IMG/VR virus record: IMGVR_UViG_3300038696_000186
Location: 1-42,299 of that record
Source of the DNA: a virus
Length of the DNA: 42,299 nt
Strand: one strand, 5' to 3'
A program made the position numbers and the translations under genes. Below the pieces are notes generated by a model. The model was given only the letters and a program-made list of their open reading frames with translations, was not told the DNA's origin and ran no database searches. Position 1 is the stretch's first letter, and each line of letters opens with the position of its first letter. Positions 6,898 through 14,846 of this stretch are shown piece by piece.

Positions 6898-8976
6898 ATG
6901 GCAAAAATAATTAACCTCGATTTCGAAACAAAGTCCGCTTGCGATATTAAGAAGGCGGGCGCGTGGCGGTATTCTCGCGACGAATCGACCGAAGTTTTAT
7001 GTTTTGCATATCGAATCGACGGCGGACCGATTGATATTTGGTCCCCGTTTTTATCTGATTTCGACGACAATAAAATCCCGCAAGACCTCCGGGAAGCTAT
7101 CGGAGAAGGCGCGACGATTCACGCTTGGAACTCCTTCTTTGAGTTCTCAATTTGGAATAACGTTTTAAGCGAGTTCCCGGGATTTATGAAACTTCCGCTC
7201 TCGCGCTTTATGGACACGGCGGCGAAGGCGGCGGCCCTTGCGCTCCCTCGTAACCTTGAAGAGGGGGCGAAGGCGATAGGGCTTCCCATTGAAAAGGACA
7301 TGACCGGGCGGCGTTTAATGCTCAAAATGTCCAAACCAAGGAAAGCTCGTAAGGAAGAGAAGAAACAAATTTTAAGCGACCCGAGTATTATCGCCCTCGA
7401 CGACGGCGGGTTTGAGCATTGTCCGGGCGGCGACCCTCACGGAGAGAAGTTTTATTTATGGCACGAAGAGCCCGCCGACATTCTTCGCCTTTTTGAATAC
7501 TGTAAAAAAGACGTCGAGGTCGAATCGGCGGTCGCTACGCGGATTTTGAATCTCCCTTGGTCCGATAGCGAGAGAAACCTTTGGCTATTCGATCAAAGAG
7601 TTAACCTTCGCGGCGTCCCCGTTGACATTGACATGGTCGGAAAAGCCCTTGGGTTTTTGGCGAAATACTTCCGAGAACTTCTCGGAGAACTTAACGAAAT
7701 AACAAACGGCGAAGTCACGACCGCCGGACAACGCGCCCGGATTCTCGCATGGCTTGAAAAAAGAGGCGTCGTCCTTGAAGGTCTCACAAAAGACCACGTT
7801 ACGGCGGCTTTAAAAGACGACTCAATCGACGCCAAATCAAAGCGCGTTCTTGAGATTCGTCTTCTTCTTGGAAAGACTTCCACAAAGAAACTTGAATCAA
7901 TGCTTAAATGCGTGGACCAAGCCGACGGAAGGGTTCGCGGGACTCTCCTTTATCATGGGGCTTCGACGGGGCGTTGGTCCGGTCGACTTATTCAACCGCA
8001 AAACTTCCCAAGAGGCTCGCTCAAAGAAGACGAAGTTCTTCTCGCTTTTGAGCGTCTCAACCGGGGCGGTTATGAGAATTTTCGCGAGCATTATCCGGAC
8101 TTATTAGACGCGATTTCTTCCATGCTTCGTGGCTTCATAAAGGCGAAGAAGGGGCGGGAGTTTATCGCCGCCGACTTCTCTTCGATTGAATCCCGCGCTC
8201 TTTTTTGGCTTGCAAAAGAAGAAGCCGGACTCGAAGTTTATAGGACTCACGGAAAAATCTATGAAGACATGGCGGGGACGATTTATAACAAATCAATCGA
8301 CCAAATAGGGAAGGGCTCTTTCGAGCGTCAGCTAGGAAAGCAAGCCGTTCTCGGATGCGGTTATGGGATGGGAGGTCCGAAGTTCCAAACGACTTGCGAA
8401 GGTTACGGAATGGACGTCTCGAAAGACCTCGCAAAATTTACGGTCTCGGCGTTTCGTGCGAAGTTCCCGGACGTTGTCGGTTATTGGCGACTTCTCGAAA
8501 ATGCGGCGATTATGGCCGTGAAGAATCCCGGGAAAGCCTATCCTGCGAACTCGGTCGCGTTCAAAGTCGCGAAGGGCTTTTTGTGGGCGCGTCTTCCAAG
8601 CGGACGACTTCTCGCTTATTATAAGCCGAGATTAAAAGCGAAAGAAACCCCTTGGGGCGAAAAGAAGCTCGCCGTCACTTACATGGGCTTAAACTCTCAA
8701 ACGAGAAAATGGGAGCGACAATCGACTTACGGAGGAAAGCTTTGTGAGAACGTGACCCAAGCGGTCGCCCGTGATCTCATGGCGGAAGCTATGACTCGCC
8801 TCGAAGCGAATCATTATCCGGTTATCATGACCGTTCATGACGAAGTCGTCTCGGAAGTTCCCGAAGGTTTTGGGACGGTTAACGAATTCGAACTCTTACT
8901 TAATACGCTCCCCAAATGGGCGAGTAAGCTCCCGGTTGAATCCGAAGGATGGCGCGGGAAAAGGTTTAAAAAATAA
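6898..8976 (+). CDS. Family A DNA polymerase with 3'-5' exonuclease domain
   Basis: A 692-aa replicative polymerase of the Pol I family. The exonuclease domain starts with NLDFETKSA (Exo I) and has CKKDVEVESAV (Exo III, about residue 203). The polymerase domain has motif A FIAADFSSIESRAL (about 422-435), motif B RQLGKQAVLGCGYGMGG (about 477) and motif C MTVHDEV (about 644), so all catalytic carboxylates are present. A 5'-nuclease domain is absent, as in many phage enzymes. The frame extends to a TTG at 6886, inside the terminator tail; ATG at 6898 with GGAA upstream is preferred. Its stop overlaps the amidase start (TAATG). Confidence 0.95.
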   Translation: MAKIINLDFETKSACDIKKAGAWRYSRDESTEVLCFAYRIDGGPIDIWSPFLSDFDDNKIPQDLREAIGEGATIHAWNSFFEFSIWNNVLSEFPGFMKLPLSRFMDTAAKAAALALPRNLEEGAKAIGLPIEKDMTGRRLMLKMSKPRKARKEEKKQILSDPSIIALDDGGFEHCPGGDPHGEKFYLWHEEPADILRLFEYCKKDVEVESAVATRILNLPWSDSERNLWLFDQRVNLRGVPVDIDMVGKALGFLAKYFRELLGELNEITNGEVTTAGQRARILAWLEKRGVVLEGLTKDHVTAALKDDSIDAKSKRVLEIRLLLGKTSTKKLESMLKCVDQADGRVRGTLLYHGASTGRWSGRLIQPQNFPRGSLKEDEVLLAFERLNRGGYENFREHYPDLLDAISSMLRGFIKAKKGREFIAADFSSIESRALFWLAKEEAGLEVYRTHGKIYEDMAGTIYNKSIDQIGKGSFERQLGKQAVLGCGYGMGGPKFQTTCEGYGMDVSKDLAKFTVSAFRAKFPDVVGYWRLLENAAIMAVKNPGKAYPANSVAFKVAKGFLWARLPSGRLLAYYKPRLKAKETPWGEKKLAVTYMGLNSQTRKWERQSTYGGKLCENVTQAVARDLMAEAMTRLEANHYPVIMTVHDEVVSEVPEGFGTVNEFELLLNTLPKWASKLPVESEGWRGKRFKK

Positions 8977-9758
8977 TGAAATGCTTTAAGAAAAAACAAG
9001 TTGAAAGAAGCCGAGACATTGACGACCGAATGAAAGAGCCCGGTCACGAATCCGACTATAAAGCTTGGGTTCCTTTTGCGGAGAATATCGCCGAGACCGA
9101 AAGGCTTCGGATGAAAACTCGCGGCGAATACGCGAACGGTTATCCGGAAGGGCTCGTCGTCCATTGGACGTCGGGATGGCATTTAAAGCGCGGGTTATGG
9201 GGGAGCGCTTTTCCTCAACCGACTTTAAAAACCGACACGCTCGACAAATCGGCGCGCGACTACGCTCTTCGGACCGCAAAACTCGGTGTTAAAAACGGCC
9301 ATAATTATTTAGTTATGGACGCCTTCGGACAATTATACCAATCGCGAGACCTCACAAAATGGGGCTATCACGCGGGGAAATCTTTTTGGACCGGGACGGG
9401 CTATTCCGTCTCAAACCATTTCGCCGGAGTCGAAATTCTTTCTCCGGGAGAACTCCGTTTCGCCCGAGACGGGAAGTTCCGGACATGGTTCGACTACGTT
9501 GTCCCAAAAGGACACGTCCGCGAAATCGAGACGGCTTCCGGGCTTCGCTATTTTCATAAATTTTCAATTGAACAAGAAAATCAACTTGTCCGCCTTTGTT
9601 TGTTTCTCGCGAGAAACTCTCCGGAGGACGTTTTCAAAATCAAAAACATTGTCGGTCACGACGAAGTCTCTCCGGGAAGGAAGAGCGACCCGGGAGGAAG
9701 TTTATCTTTCGGAATGAACGGGCTTCGTGATCGCGTTTTAAGGGGGATAAAAAGATGA
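8976..9758 (+). CDS. N-acetylmuramoyl-L-alanine amidase (endolysin)
   Basis: A 260-aa Amidase_2 (AmpD/PGRP-like) protein. Residues fitting the zinc and catalytic sites are His63 (VVHWTSG), His132 (YHAGKS) and the GHDEVSPGRKSDPGG block with His228, Lys236 and Asp238. It would cut the bond between muramic acid and the peptide stem of peptidoglycan. There is no signal peptide or cell-wall-binding repeat, as expected for a Gram-negative endolysin needing a holin. It is unusual that it sits in the rightward replication operon directly behind the polymerase, far from the membrane-protein cassette at 13.5-14.8 kb. Confidence 0.92.
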   Translation: MKCFKKKQVERSRDIDDRMKEPGHESDYKAWVPFAENIAETERLRMKTRGEYANGYPEGLVVHWTSGWHLKRGLWGSAFPQPTLKTDTLDKSARDYALRTAKLGVKNGHNYLVMDAFGQLYQSRDLTKWGYHAGKSFWTGTGYSVSNHFAGVEILSPGELRFARDGKFRTWFDYVVPKGHVREIETASGLRYFHKFSIEQENQLVRLCLFLARNSPEDVFKIKNIVGHDEVSPGRKSDPGGSLSFGMNGLRDRVLRGIKR

Positions 9759-10030
9759 ACGAAAAACCAACGATTCAAGTCTTAAAATTGATTTACGAAG
9801 ACGGCTCGGTTTCCCATTACACGGGAACCGTTCAAAGACCGAGACAAGCGAACGCCGCCGTCGCTCATTTTCAAATTTTTGAAATTGAAGACCCAATGAA
9901 TATGGTCGCCGCCGCGCTTGCGACGTGTAGAAATACGCTCCAAACGATTGAGAAGGACCACTTGTCCGACGCTCAAAGAGTTGAGCTTCTCCAAAAAGCG
10001 ATTAAGGAACTAGACGAGTCCGGTTCTTAA
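9755..10030 (+). CDS. Hypothetical 91-aa protein after the amidase
   Basis: Not recognised. The first half reads as short beta strands (IQVLKLIYEDGSVSHYTG), the second as two helices ending in LQKAIKELDESGS. It overlaps the amidase by four bases (ATGA), so it is co-translated. Its TAA stop shares bases with the stop codon of the converging late gene on the other strand. It could be a lysis regulator or an unrelated early protein. Confidence 0.6.
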   Translation: MNEKPTIQVLKLIYEDGSVSHYTGTVQRPRQANAAVAHFQIFEIEDPMNMVAAALATCRNTLQTIEKDHLSDAQRVELLQKAIKELDESGS

Positions 10031-10049
10031 CAAACCGGCTTTATTTTAA
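10020..10049 (+). terminator. Weak terminator at the end of the rightward operon
   Basis: CCGGTT (10020-10025) and AACCGG (10033-10038) form a 6-bp stem with a 7-base loop that includes the stop codon, followed by the T-rich stretch CTTTATTTTAAATTTG. It fits a modest rightward terminator where the two converging operons meet. No matching leftward terminator is seen. Confidence 0.5.
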
Positions 10050-10362
10050 ATTTGTTTTCAAGAGGGACGAGAGTCGGGTCGCTTGGCGTTTGGTCAAGTT
10101 TCAAATAACCGTCCGTGATAGCTTCGTCGAGAGTCGCGGTTTGTGCGGCGGTTAACGTCACGAAAATGTCGCCCGAGCTTGGGTTTGTCGGAGCGGTCAA
10201 AGGGAACGTTAAGTCGGTTCCGCCCGGAACGCACAAAATGAGTTCAAAAGAATCAAACGAATCAAGCGGAAAAACTCTTCCTTCTTGACGAACGTCAACC
10301 CAAAACTCGGACCGTGACCCGATAATTATTTCTTGAATTTCTTCGTTTCTTTCGCACGTCAT
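10027..10362 (-). CDS. Small beta-rich virion-associated protein candidate
   Basis: A 111-aa protein, last in the late operon. A strand-rich start (EIIIGSRSEFWVDV) is followed by a segment ending IFVTLTAAQTATLDEA. That resembles small immunoglobulin-like proteins encoded next to fibre and baseplate genes in other phages, where the phrase TLTAAQTA recurs. No membrane segment or catalytic motif is visible. Position next to a similar beta protein suggests a distal tail accessory. This is weak family-pattern evidence. Confidence 0.5.
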   Translation of the reverse strand: MTCERNEEIQEIIIGSRSEFWVDVRQEGRVFPLDSFDSFELILCVPGGTDLTFPLTAPTNPSSGDIFVTLTAAQTATLDEAITDGYLKLDQTPSDPTLVPLENKFKIKPVC

Positions 10363-10379
10363 TTTTATTTCTCCTTGAA

Positions 10380-10898
10380 TTATTCTCTCACGTTCGCTTC
10401 GAGTCGCCCATCGGTTTTTAAACTTCCTTCGAGACGCTCGTTTTGCCTCATTTCGCCCGTTAAATTATCGCCCTTGTCGACGCTTGCGACAACGTGTTCG
10501 GACTCTCTCACGTCGCCTTTTATGCGCTCTCGCCTTACGTTTGCGATTATGCTCTTTTGTTTCGGGATAATCGTCTCCGGGATTTGGACGCTCACTTCAT
10601 TTAAAAGACGATAACGGTCAACCGCTCGGGAGTGAATAACGCTTTCCGTCACGCCGTCGGTTTCCATGACGCGAAAATAGGCGAAAATTTCTTCGGTCCC
10701 GTCCGTCGGAAACGTTCTCGCGTCCTCTTGGAAAAGCCCGCCGCCCCTTGCGGGAAGCTCAAACGTCGCCCCGATCAAAGACGAATCGGCTTTTCGTAGG
10801 TCACAAAGAACCCGCTTCGGAAGAGAGTCGGCTCCGTCGTGAAGTTGTAAGGTGAGGTTATAAGGCTCGCCCGGTTGAATGGAGATAACTCCGCTCAT
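10380..10898 (-). CDS. Beta-domain protein with short C-terminal repeats
   Basis: A 172-aa protein. Residues 1-100 look like an immunoglobulin-type or baseplate-upper-protein domain (SIQPGEPYNLTLQLHDG). The last 60 residues contain loosely repeated units of about 11-12 residues: RRERIKGDVRESE, VVASVDKGDNLTGE, MRQNERLEGSLKTDG and RLEANVRE, each carrying a small-hydrophobic-charged pattern that could form a short solenoid. It probably belongs to the virion distal tail region. Function unknown. Confidence 0.55.
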   Translation of the reverse strand: MSGVISIQPGEPYNLTLQLHDGADSLPKRVLCDLRKADSSLIGATFELPARGGGLFQEDARTFPTDGTEEIFAYFRVMETDGVTESVIHSRAVDRYRLLNEVSVQIPETIIPKQKSIIANVRRERIKGDVRESEHVVASVDKGDNLTGEMRQNERLEGSLKTDGRLEANVRE

Positions 10899-10901
10899 AT
10901 T

Positions 10902-11279
10902 TTAATCCTTATAAAATTTAAGTTCTTCGAAACGGTTGTTAAAACCCTCTTCCCGCTCGATTGACTCTTGAACGTGGTCCTTGTCTCCGAAGAAGAAGTC
11001 GAAAAGCCAGTCAAGGGTCGCGCCGAATTCTCTTATTCCGGCTCTTGGTCGCCCCGTCTCGATCGCTCTTCCGACTCGTCCTGAAATAGACTCGTCCGGG
11101 AAACCAAGAAGCAACGTGTTAAGTAATTGGTCAACGCTTAACGCTATTCTATAACCGTAAATAAAAAGGGACAAGGAGCCAAAAAGAGTTCCTATCGCTG
11201 CAAAAACCGCCCCGAAGACAAGTTGAACGAGCATATAAGGAAAAAGAATAATGGAAACTAAAATCGCCAAATAAATCAC
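10902..11279 (-). CDS. Small membrane protein, holin-associated type
   Basis: A 125-aa protein with a long hydrophobic N-terminal half (about residues 1-50) that could make two membrane spans (LAILVSIILFPYMLVQLVFG and AAIGTLFGSLSLFIYGY). The soluble C-terminal half contains SVDQLLNTLLLGFPDESISG and FGDKDHVQES. The DQLLN-LLGG-PDE-(S/T) pattern is familiar from small phage membrane proteins encoded near lysis genes. It overlaps the upstream gene by four bases. A holin or holin-accessory role is possible but not proven. Confidence 0.55.
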   Translation of the reverse strand: MIYLAILVSIILFPYMLVQLVFGAVFAAIGTLFGSLSLFIYGYRIALSVDQLLNTLLLGFPDESISGRVGRAIETGRPRAGIREFGATLDWLFDFFFGDKDHVQESIEREEGFNNRFEELKFYKD

Positions 11280-12127
11280 AGTTTTGAGCCCTCATATTGT
11301 CCGCCGTGAACTTCTTCATATTCCCAATAATTTATTTTTGAAAGGATAAAATCGCGAATCGTGAAACCTGGGGCGAGTAAATCGTCCATGAGGCTCGCCG
11401 AATGATTTTCGATAGCGGCTAAAACGTCTCGATAGGCCCAAACAATATAGTCGGAGACCTCTTCTTTTATTGTTTCAATAAACGCTTGGGACGTCCCGGT
11501 CGCTTCTTGTTCGCTCGCTCCGCCGAGAATTAACAAGTCTTGGATTTGTTTTTGAAGGAAATTTATGATATTTCGGCGACGCCTTTCCGCTTCCGCCGGA
11601 CCCTTAAAGCCTTGATAATTCTTTCGCATTTCCTTTGAAGTAAAAGACAAAGAGCCGTCGGTTTTAAAATAGCGGATTCTTTTTATTCGGCTTGCGACAT
11701 AACCCGAAGTCACTTGGTCGATTTCATAATCAAAAGTCACGTTCACGACCGGGAGAGAATCAATCCGCGCGCCGGTCTCGTCCATAGCGAAGCCGACGGA
11801 CTTTAAGAGACGCCCATAAAGAAACGTCATTTCCCAATCGAAAGACGTCCGGATTTCGGTTTTATAGTTTATCTCCGGAGCTTCCTTATTTTTAAGCTCG
11901 TTACTTACGACGTAGTCAAAAACTCGGAGGTCGTCTTCTTCGAGATAGAACTCCGTCACGTCATAAATTGAAGAGCCGAAGCGGTTTTGAAACGCTTGGT
12001 CGACATTATATTTTATGACGTCCGCGTGAGTGACCCAAGAGCGCGTCTCGTCGTATTTGTTAAAAATAAAAAATTGGACGTCGACGAATATTTGGTCGGC
12101 GTAATTTGTGGGGACGATTAATCTCAT
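11276..12127 (-). CDS. Hypothetical 283-aa protein of the distal late region
   Basis: Not recognised. The N-terminal 150 residues are rich in strand-like segments (FVDVQFFIFNKYDETRSW), while residues about 165-250 are helical and charged (AEAERRRRNIINFLQKQIQD). It overlaps both neighbours by four bases (ATGA), so it is part of a tightly coupled run of three genes ending with the small membrane protein. No signal peptide, Cys cluster or enzyme motif is seen. It may be a virion or host-contact protein given its place after the fibres. Confidence 0.5.
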   Translation of the reverse strand: MRLIVPTNYADQIFVDVQFFIFNKYDETRSWVTHADVIKYNVDQAFQNRFGSSIYDVTEFYLEEDDLRVFDYVVSNELKNKEAPEINYKTEIRTSFDWEMTFLYGRLLKSVGFAMDETGARIDSLPVVNVTFDYEIDQVTSGYVASRIKRIRYFKTDGSLSFTSKEMRKNYQGFKGPAEAERRRRNIINFLQKQIQDLLILGGASEQEATGTSQAFIETIKEEVSDYIVWAYRDVLAAIENHSASLMDDLLAPGFTIRDFILSKINYWEYEEVHGGQYEGSKL

Positions 12128-12720
12128 GAGACGACCTCTTCAAAGAAAAGCTCGAGGATGGAGTCCTCCAGAGTTTGACCCGATTCTAAATAAAACCCAT
12201 AACGCCTATTCGGGACGACTTGTTTTGTTTGGTCCGGAGCTATCCAAATTAGATTTTTCCCGCCGCCTAAGAACTTAGTAACGCCCGTTTCGGTCGAAGC
12301 GACGTTCCAATTATTAGCGTCGCCGGTTGAAATGTCGTTTATGTTCGAATCGGGGACCGAATAAGCTCGGATTCTTACGAGGTTCGCGGTGTTTCGATTT
12401 CTTGCGGTCGAGAGAAAAAGTTTTTTAAGATAATAAGTCTTGTCAAACATTGAAGCCGAGTCGCTTGTTATTATCCCGCCTTCGAGTTCGAAAAAATCTC
12501 CGCCTTCGAGTCCCGAAATACTAAAATGGAGGCTCCGCGTATCTTTTAGGCGAATAGTGACGTCGCCGGTTCCGTCGTCGACTCCCGTTTGGGTTATGAC
12601 GATTCCTTCCCCGGCGATAACTTTTCGCGTAACGGCGGACCCGATTTCGGAGACGTTAAGGTCTTGTCTTTTGACCTCGCCGTCTCCAATGTCTCGGGTT
12701 TGAACTATTGTCTTCGCCAT
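12124..12720 (-). CDS. Fibre-like protein with N-terminal tail-fibre segment
   Basis: A 198-aa protein. Residues about 1-55 (TVRxDIGDGEV-type start, then GEGIVITQTGVDDGTGDVTI) resemble the short repeated elements found near the start of phage fibres. The rest (about 60-198) looks like a beta sandwich with SISGLEGGDFFELEGG, a likely trimeric receptor-binding or head domain. It lies just after another fibre-like gene and is coupled by ATGA overlap to the next gene. A distal fibre or fibre chaperone are both possible. Confidence 0.55.
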   Translation of the reverse strand: MAKTIVQTRDIGDGEVKRQDLNVSEIGSAVTRKVIAGEGIVITQTGVDDGTGDVTIRLKDTRSLHFSISGLEGGDFFELEGGIITSDSASMFDKTYYLKKLFLSTARNRNTANLVRIRAYSVPDSNINDISTGDANNWNVASTETGVTKFLGGGKNLIWIAPDQTKQVVPNRRYGFYLESGQTLEDSILELFFEEVVS

Positions 12721-12738
12721 TAAACGCCGCCCCCCATT

Positions 12739-13539
12739 CTATCTATTATAATCGACGAGAACTTTGTCGGTCGCCGTCAACGTGTATTCGAAAGTCACGG
12801 TCGAACCGGCGATTTGATAATCGTTCCCACTTCCTCGCTGCATTCTTAAACCATTCAAATAGACGCGCTCGCTTCCTACGACGGGCGGATTATTTAGGTT
12901 CCCGATAGCCGCTTGACCGGAAGTTACGACGCCCACTTCGCCCCAAACTGGAATCCCTCTATTTTCAAGAGTGACGAGCCTTTGGTCAAGGACGCGACCT
13001 TGATTCGCCGACAAAGGAGCCGCCGCATCGGTCGAAGTTAAGTTGTCGATAACGTCGCCGGTTCTTAAAATGTCCGGGCTTTCCGTATTGTCGACGAGGT
13101 CGAAATCCGCGCTTACGTCGATAGCGAGGTCCGTCGCGACGTCTTTGTTTGCGATAATCATGTCGCCCGCATTAACGGCGAGATTATTCGTTCCGTCCGT
13201 GATTTGACCCGACGAAGTTATATAAAAGAAATCTCCGACTTCGAGTCCCGCTCCGCCGTCAAGGTAGGCGTTTCCGGTCGTATTCCCCGAAAGGTCGGAA
13301 CCGGCGGCGAGTCCGCCACGGTATGAGAGACCGCCCGAGACCGAAGCCGCGAGCGAATCAAGTTGAGCTTTCGTAACCGCGTCCCTTGGGTTAACGCCGT
13401 CTTGAAGTCCCGTAATGGTCGCGTCGTTCGCGCCGTTTGTGATATTCCAATCGGACCCGTTTAAGAAGTTCGAGACGAGCTTCGCGAGTTCGATTGTTTG
13501 GTCTTTAATTTGTAAGTTTCTAATTTGAGTAACGGCCAT
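12739..13539 (-). CDS. Tail fibre/hinge-like protein
   Basis: A 266-aa protein with typical fibre sequence: RNLQIKDQTIELAKL at the start, then GLQDGVNPRDAVTKAQLDSL, a phrase seen in many fibre shafts. This is followed by Gly/Asp/Asn-rich strands and a C-terminal beta domain (YLNGLRMQRGSGNDYQIAG) resembling the pentraxin-like or T4-type fibre ends. It is likely a structural fibre subunit. The ribosome-binding site is AAGGAGACC before the ATG. Confidence 0.65.
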   Translation of the reverse strand: MAVTQIRNLQIKDQTIELAKLVSNFLNGSDWNITNGANDATITGLQDGVNPRDAVTKAQLDSLAASVSGGLSYRGGLAAGSDLSGNTTGNAYLDGGAGLEVGDFFYITSSGQITDGTNNLAVNAGDMIIANKDVATDLAIDVSADFDLVDNTESPDILRTGDVIDNLTSTDAAAPLSANQGRVLDQRLVTLENRGIPVWGEVGVVTSGQAAIGNLNNPPVVGSERVYLNGLRMQRGSGNDYQIAGSTVTFEYTLTATDKVLVDYNR

Positions 13540-13583
13540 TTTAAGGTCTCCTTTCCTAGTCGTTTATGGTTATATTTTAACGG

Positions 13584-13958
13584 TTATTCCTTGCCTTGAG
13601 AAGTTTTAACGTTTTTGTCAATTATTTTGACGGTTCGCTCCCAATTTGAAATCGTTCCGGAGCATTTTTTTGACCGCTTGCATATTTTAATTATGAAAGA
13701 TTTGATTTCGACCCATGAATCAATCGGCATTAAGACCATGAAGGGGCGAAGCTCAAACCAAGTTTTCCCGTTAAAAAGTTTCACGTCGTCGACTTCGAAC
13801 TCTTCCGAAGAGATCGTCTTCACGCAAAAGCCTCTTCCGGGATTTATTTCCGCGCACAAAGGGACGTCGGGAGGCGCGGTCCCACAAGAATTAATTAGTA
13901 AGACGAACAAGCTCGCGAAAAGCATTTTTAAGATTCGTCTCGGCGCGTTTTTTATCAT
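13584..13958 (-). CDS. Small lipoprotein, outer-membrane spanin candidate
   Basis: A 124-aa protein with a basic start, a hydrophobic core and the lipobox INSC, with Cys25 as the lipidation site. The mature part has two pairs of cysteines (PLCAE, GFCV, KICKRSKKC). It starts inside the preceding gene in a different frame, with a 68-base overlap, as Rz1 does with Rz in lambda. Lipidation, small size and overlap suggest an outer-membrane spanin component. At about 100 mature residues it is larger than most Rz1 proteins and is not Pro-rich, so this remains a candidate. Confidence 0.6.
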   Translation of the reverse strand: MIKNAPRRILKMLFASLFVLLINSCGTAPPDVPLCAEINPGRGFCVKTISSEEFEVDDVKLFNGKTWFELRPFMVLMPIDSWVEIKSFIIKICKRSKKCSGTISNWERTVKIIDKNVKTSQGKE

Positions 13959-14238
13959 TCTCGCTTCCGTTTTGTTGGGCGACTTGGTTATCCAAAATCG
14001 CGTCGTAATATCTCCGACCTTGCGCGCTTGTTCTGAAATCCGTATAGGCGAAGAAGGCGGCGAGTTCGGTTTCGTTAATTAAGAAAACTAAAAATTTTTT
14101 AAGGACCATTTCGGTTAAAGTCCCGAGCGGTCCCCAAGCCAAAAAAGAGAACTTGGAAAAGACGAACGACGTCGACGCGCTTAAAAGGCTCTTTAAGAGA
14201 TACTCTTTTAAGGTTTCGACGTGTTCGTCAAGGGTCAA
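13891..14238 (-). CDS. Membrane-associated protein of the lysis-like cassette, TTG start
   Basis: A 115-aa protein. The frame is open from 14316, but that start lies inside the upstream gene and encodes an Arg-rich run with no ribosome-binding site. TTG at 14238-14236 has AGAAGG 6 bases upstream and starts MTLDEHVETLKEYLLKSLL just after the upstream stop. The middle is hydrophobic (about residues 20-50); the C-terminus is charged and helical (NDKKRAETNLKNAFREL). It resembles small phage proteins encoded near holins. A role with the overlapping lipoprotein is inferred from position. Confidence 0.55.
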   Translation of the reverse strand: MTLDEHVETLKEYLLKSLLSASTSFVFSKFSFLAWGPLGTLTEMVLKKFLVFLINETELAAFFAYTDFRTSAQGRRYYDAILDNQVAQQNGSENDKKRAETNLKNAFRELVRLTN

Positions 14239-14240
14239 AA

Positions 14241-14471
14241 TTAACCTTCTTTGCCGTCGATCTTGTCGACTAAACCGTCGATAAGTTCTTCGGCGGTTCC
14301 TTTGATAGCGGCCCAAACCATATTATCGTATTGGTTTGGCGTGTAAGAAACGATTTTCCCCACGGCGCTAAAAAGGAAGTCGACGATCTCTTCGAGACTC
14401 TTCTCGGCGAGGTCGAGACCTTTCGCTTTTGCTTCGGTCTCAAGTTCTTTTTTCAATTCTTCTTTTGTCAT
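14241..14471 (-). CDS. Hypothetical 76-aa helical protein
   Basis: Not recognised. Charged and helical throughout (EELKKELETEAKAKGLDLAE), with one mildly hydrophobic stretch (IVDFLFSAVGKIVSYTP) that could be amphipathic. It has a good ribosome-binding site (GGAGGAAATTATC before the ATG). It lies between a membrane/coiled-coil protein and the TTG-start membrane-associated protein, so it probably works with them. A mycobacteriophage- or holin-like helper role is only a guess. Confidence 0.6.
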   Translation of the reverse strand: MTKEELKKELETEAKAKGLDLAEKSLEEIVDFLFSAVGKIVSYTPNQYDNMVWAAIKGTAEELIDGLVDKIDGKEG

Positions 14472-14487
14472 GATAATTTCCTCCGTG

Positions 14488-14832
14488 TTATTTCGAACGT
14501 TCTTGTTCGATTCGGTTAAACCTTTTTTCGTAAGTTCGAATTAAAACGTCAAAACGCGAGTCGATTCTTCGAGCGAAGTCTTTGTGGTCGTCTAAGGTCC
14601 AATGGTTTTTCGTTCCGGTCTCCAAAGCGTCGAGGCGTTTCCTAAAAAAATCGTTTAATTCTTTTTGATTTTCTTGTCTCGTAATGATTTGAATAACGTT
14701 AACATTCAACTTGTTGACGCTCGCTTCAATGTCTGAAAGCGTTTTTCCAAATCCCGAAAAGATATAAAGCCCTATCGAACCGATAGTCGTCAAAAGGGCG
14801 ATTGAAACTTTTTGGAAAATGTCGTTTGTCAT
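14488..14832 (-). CDS. Single-span membrane protein with coiled coil
   Basis: A 114-aa protein with an N-terminal membrane segment (about residues 8-30: VSIALLTTIGSIGLYIFSGF) followed by a long charged helix ending in RTYEKRFNRIEQERSK. This is the shape of an inner-membrane spanin (Rz-like) or of XhlA/hemolysin-type lysis proteins. It lies three genes before the lipoprotein, rather than overlapping it as classical Rz/Rz1 do. With that lipoprotein and the amidase far upstream it could complete a three-part lysis system. Confidence 0.6.
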   Translation of the reverse strand: MTNDIFQKVSIALLTTIGSIGLYIFSGFGKTLSDIEASVNKLNVNVIQIITRQENQKELNDFFRKRLDALETGTKNHWTLDDHKDFARRIDSRFDVLIRTYEKRFNRIEQERSK

Positions 14833-14846
14833 ATATTAAACTCCTT

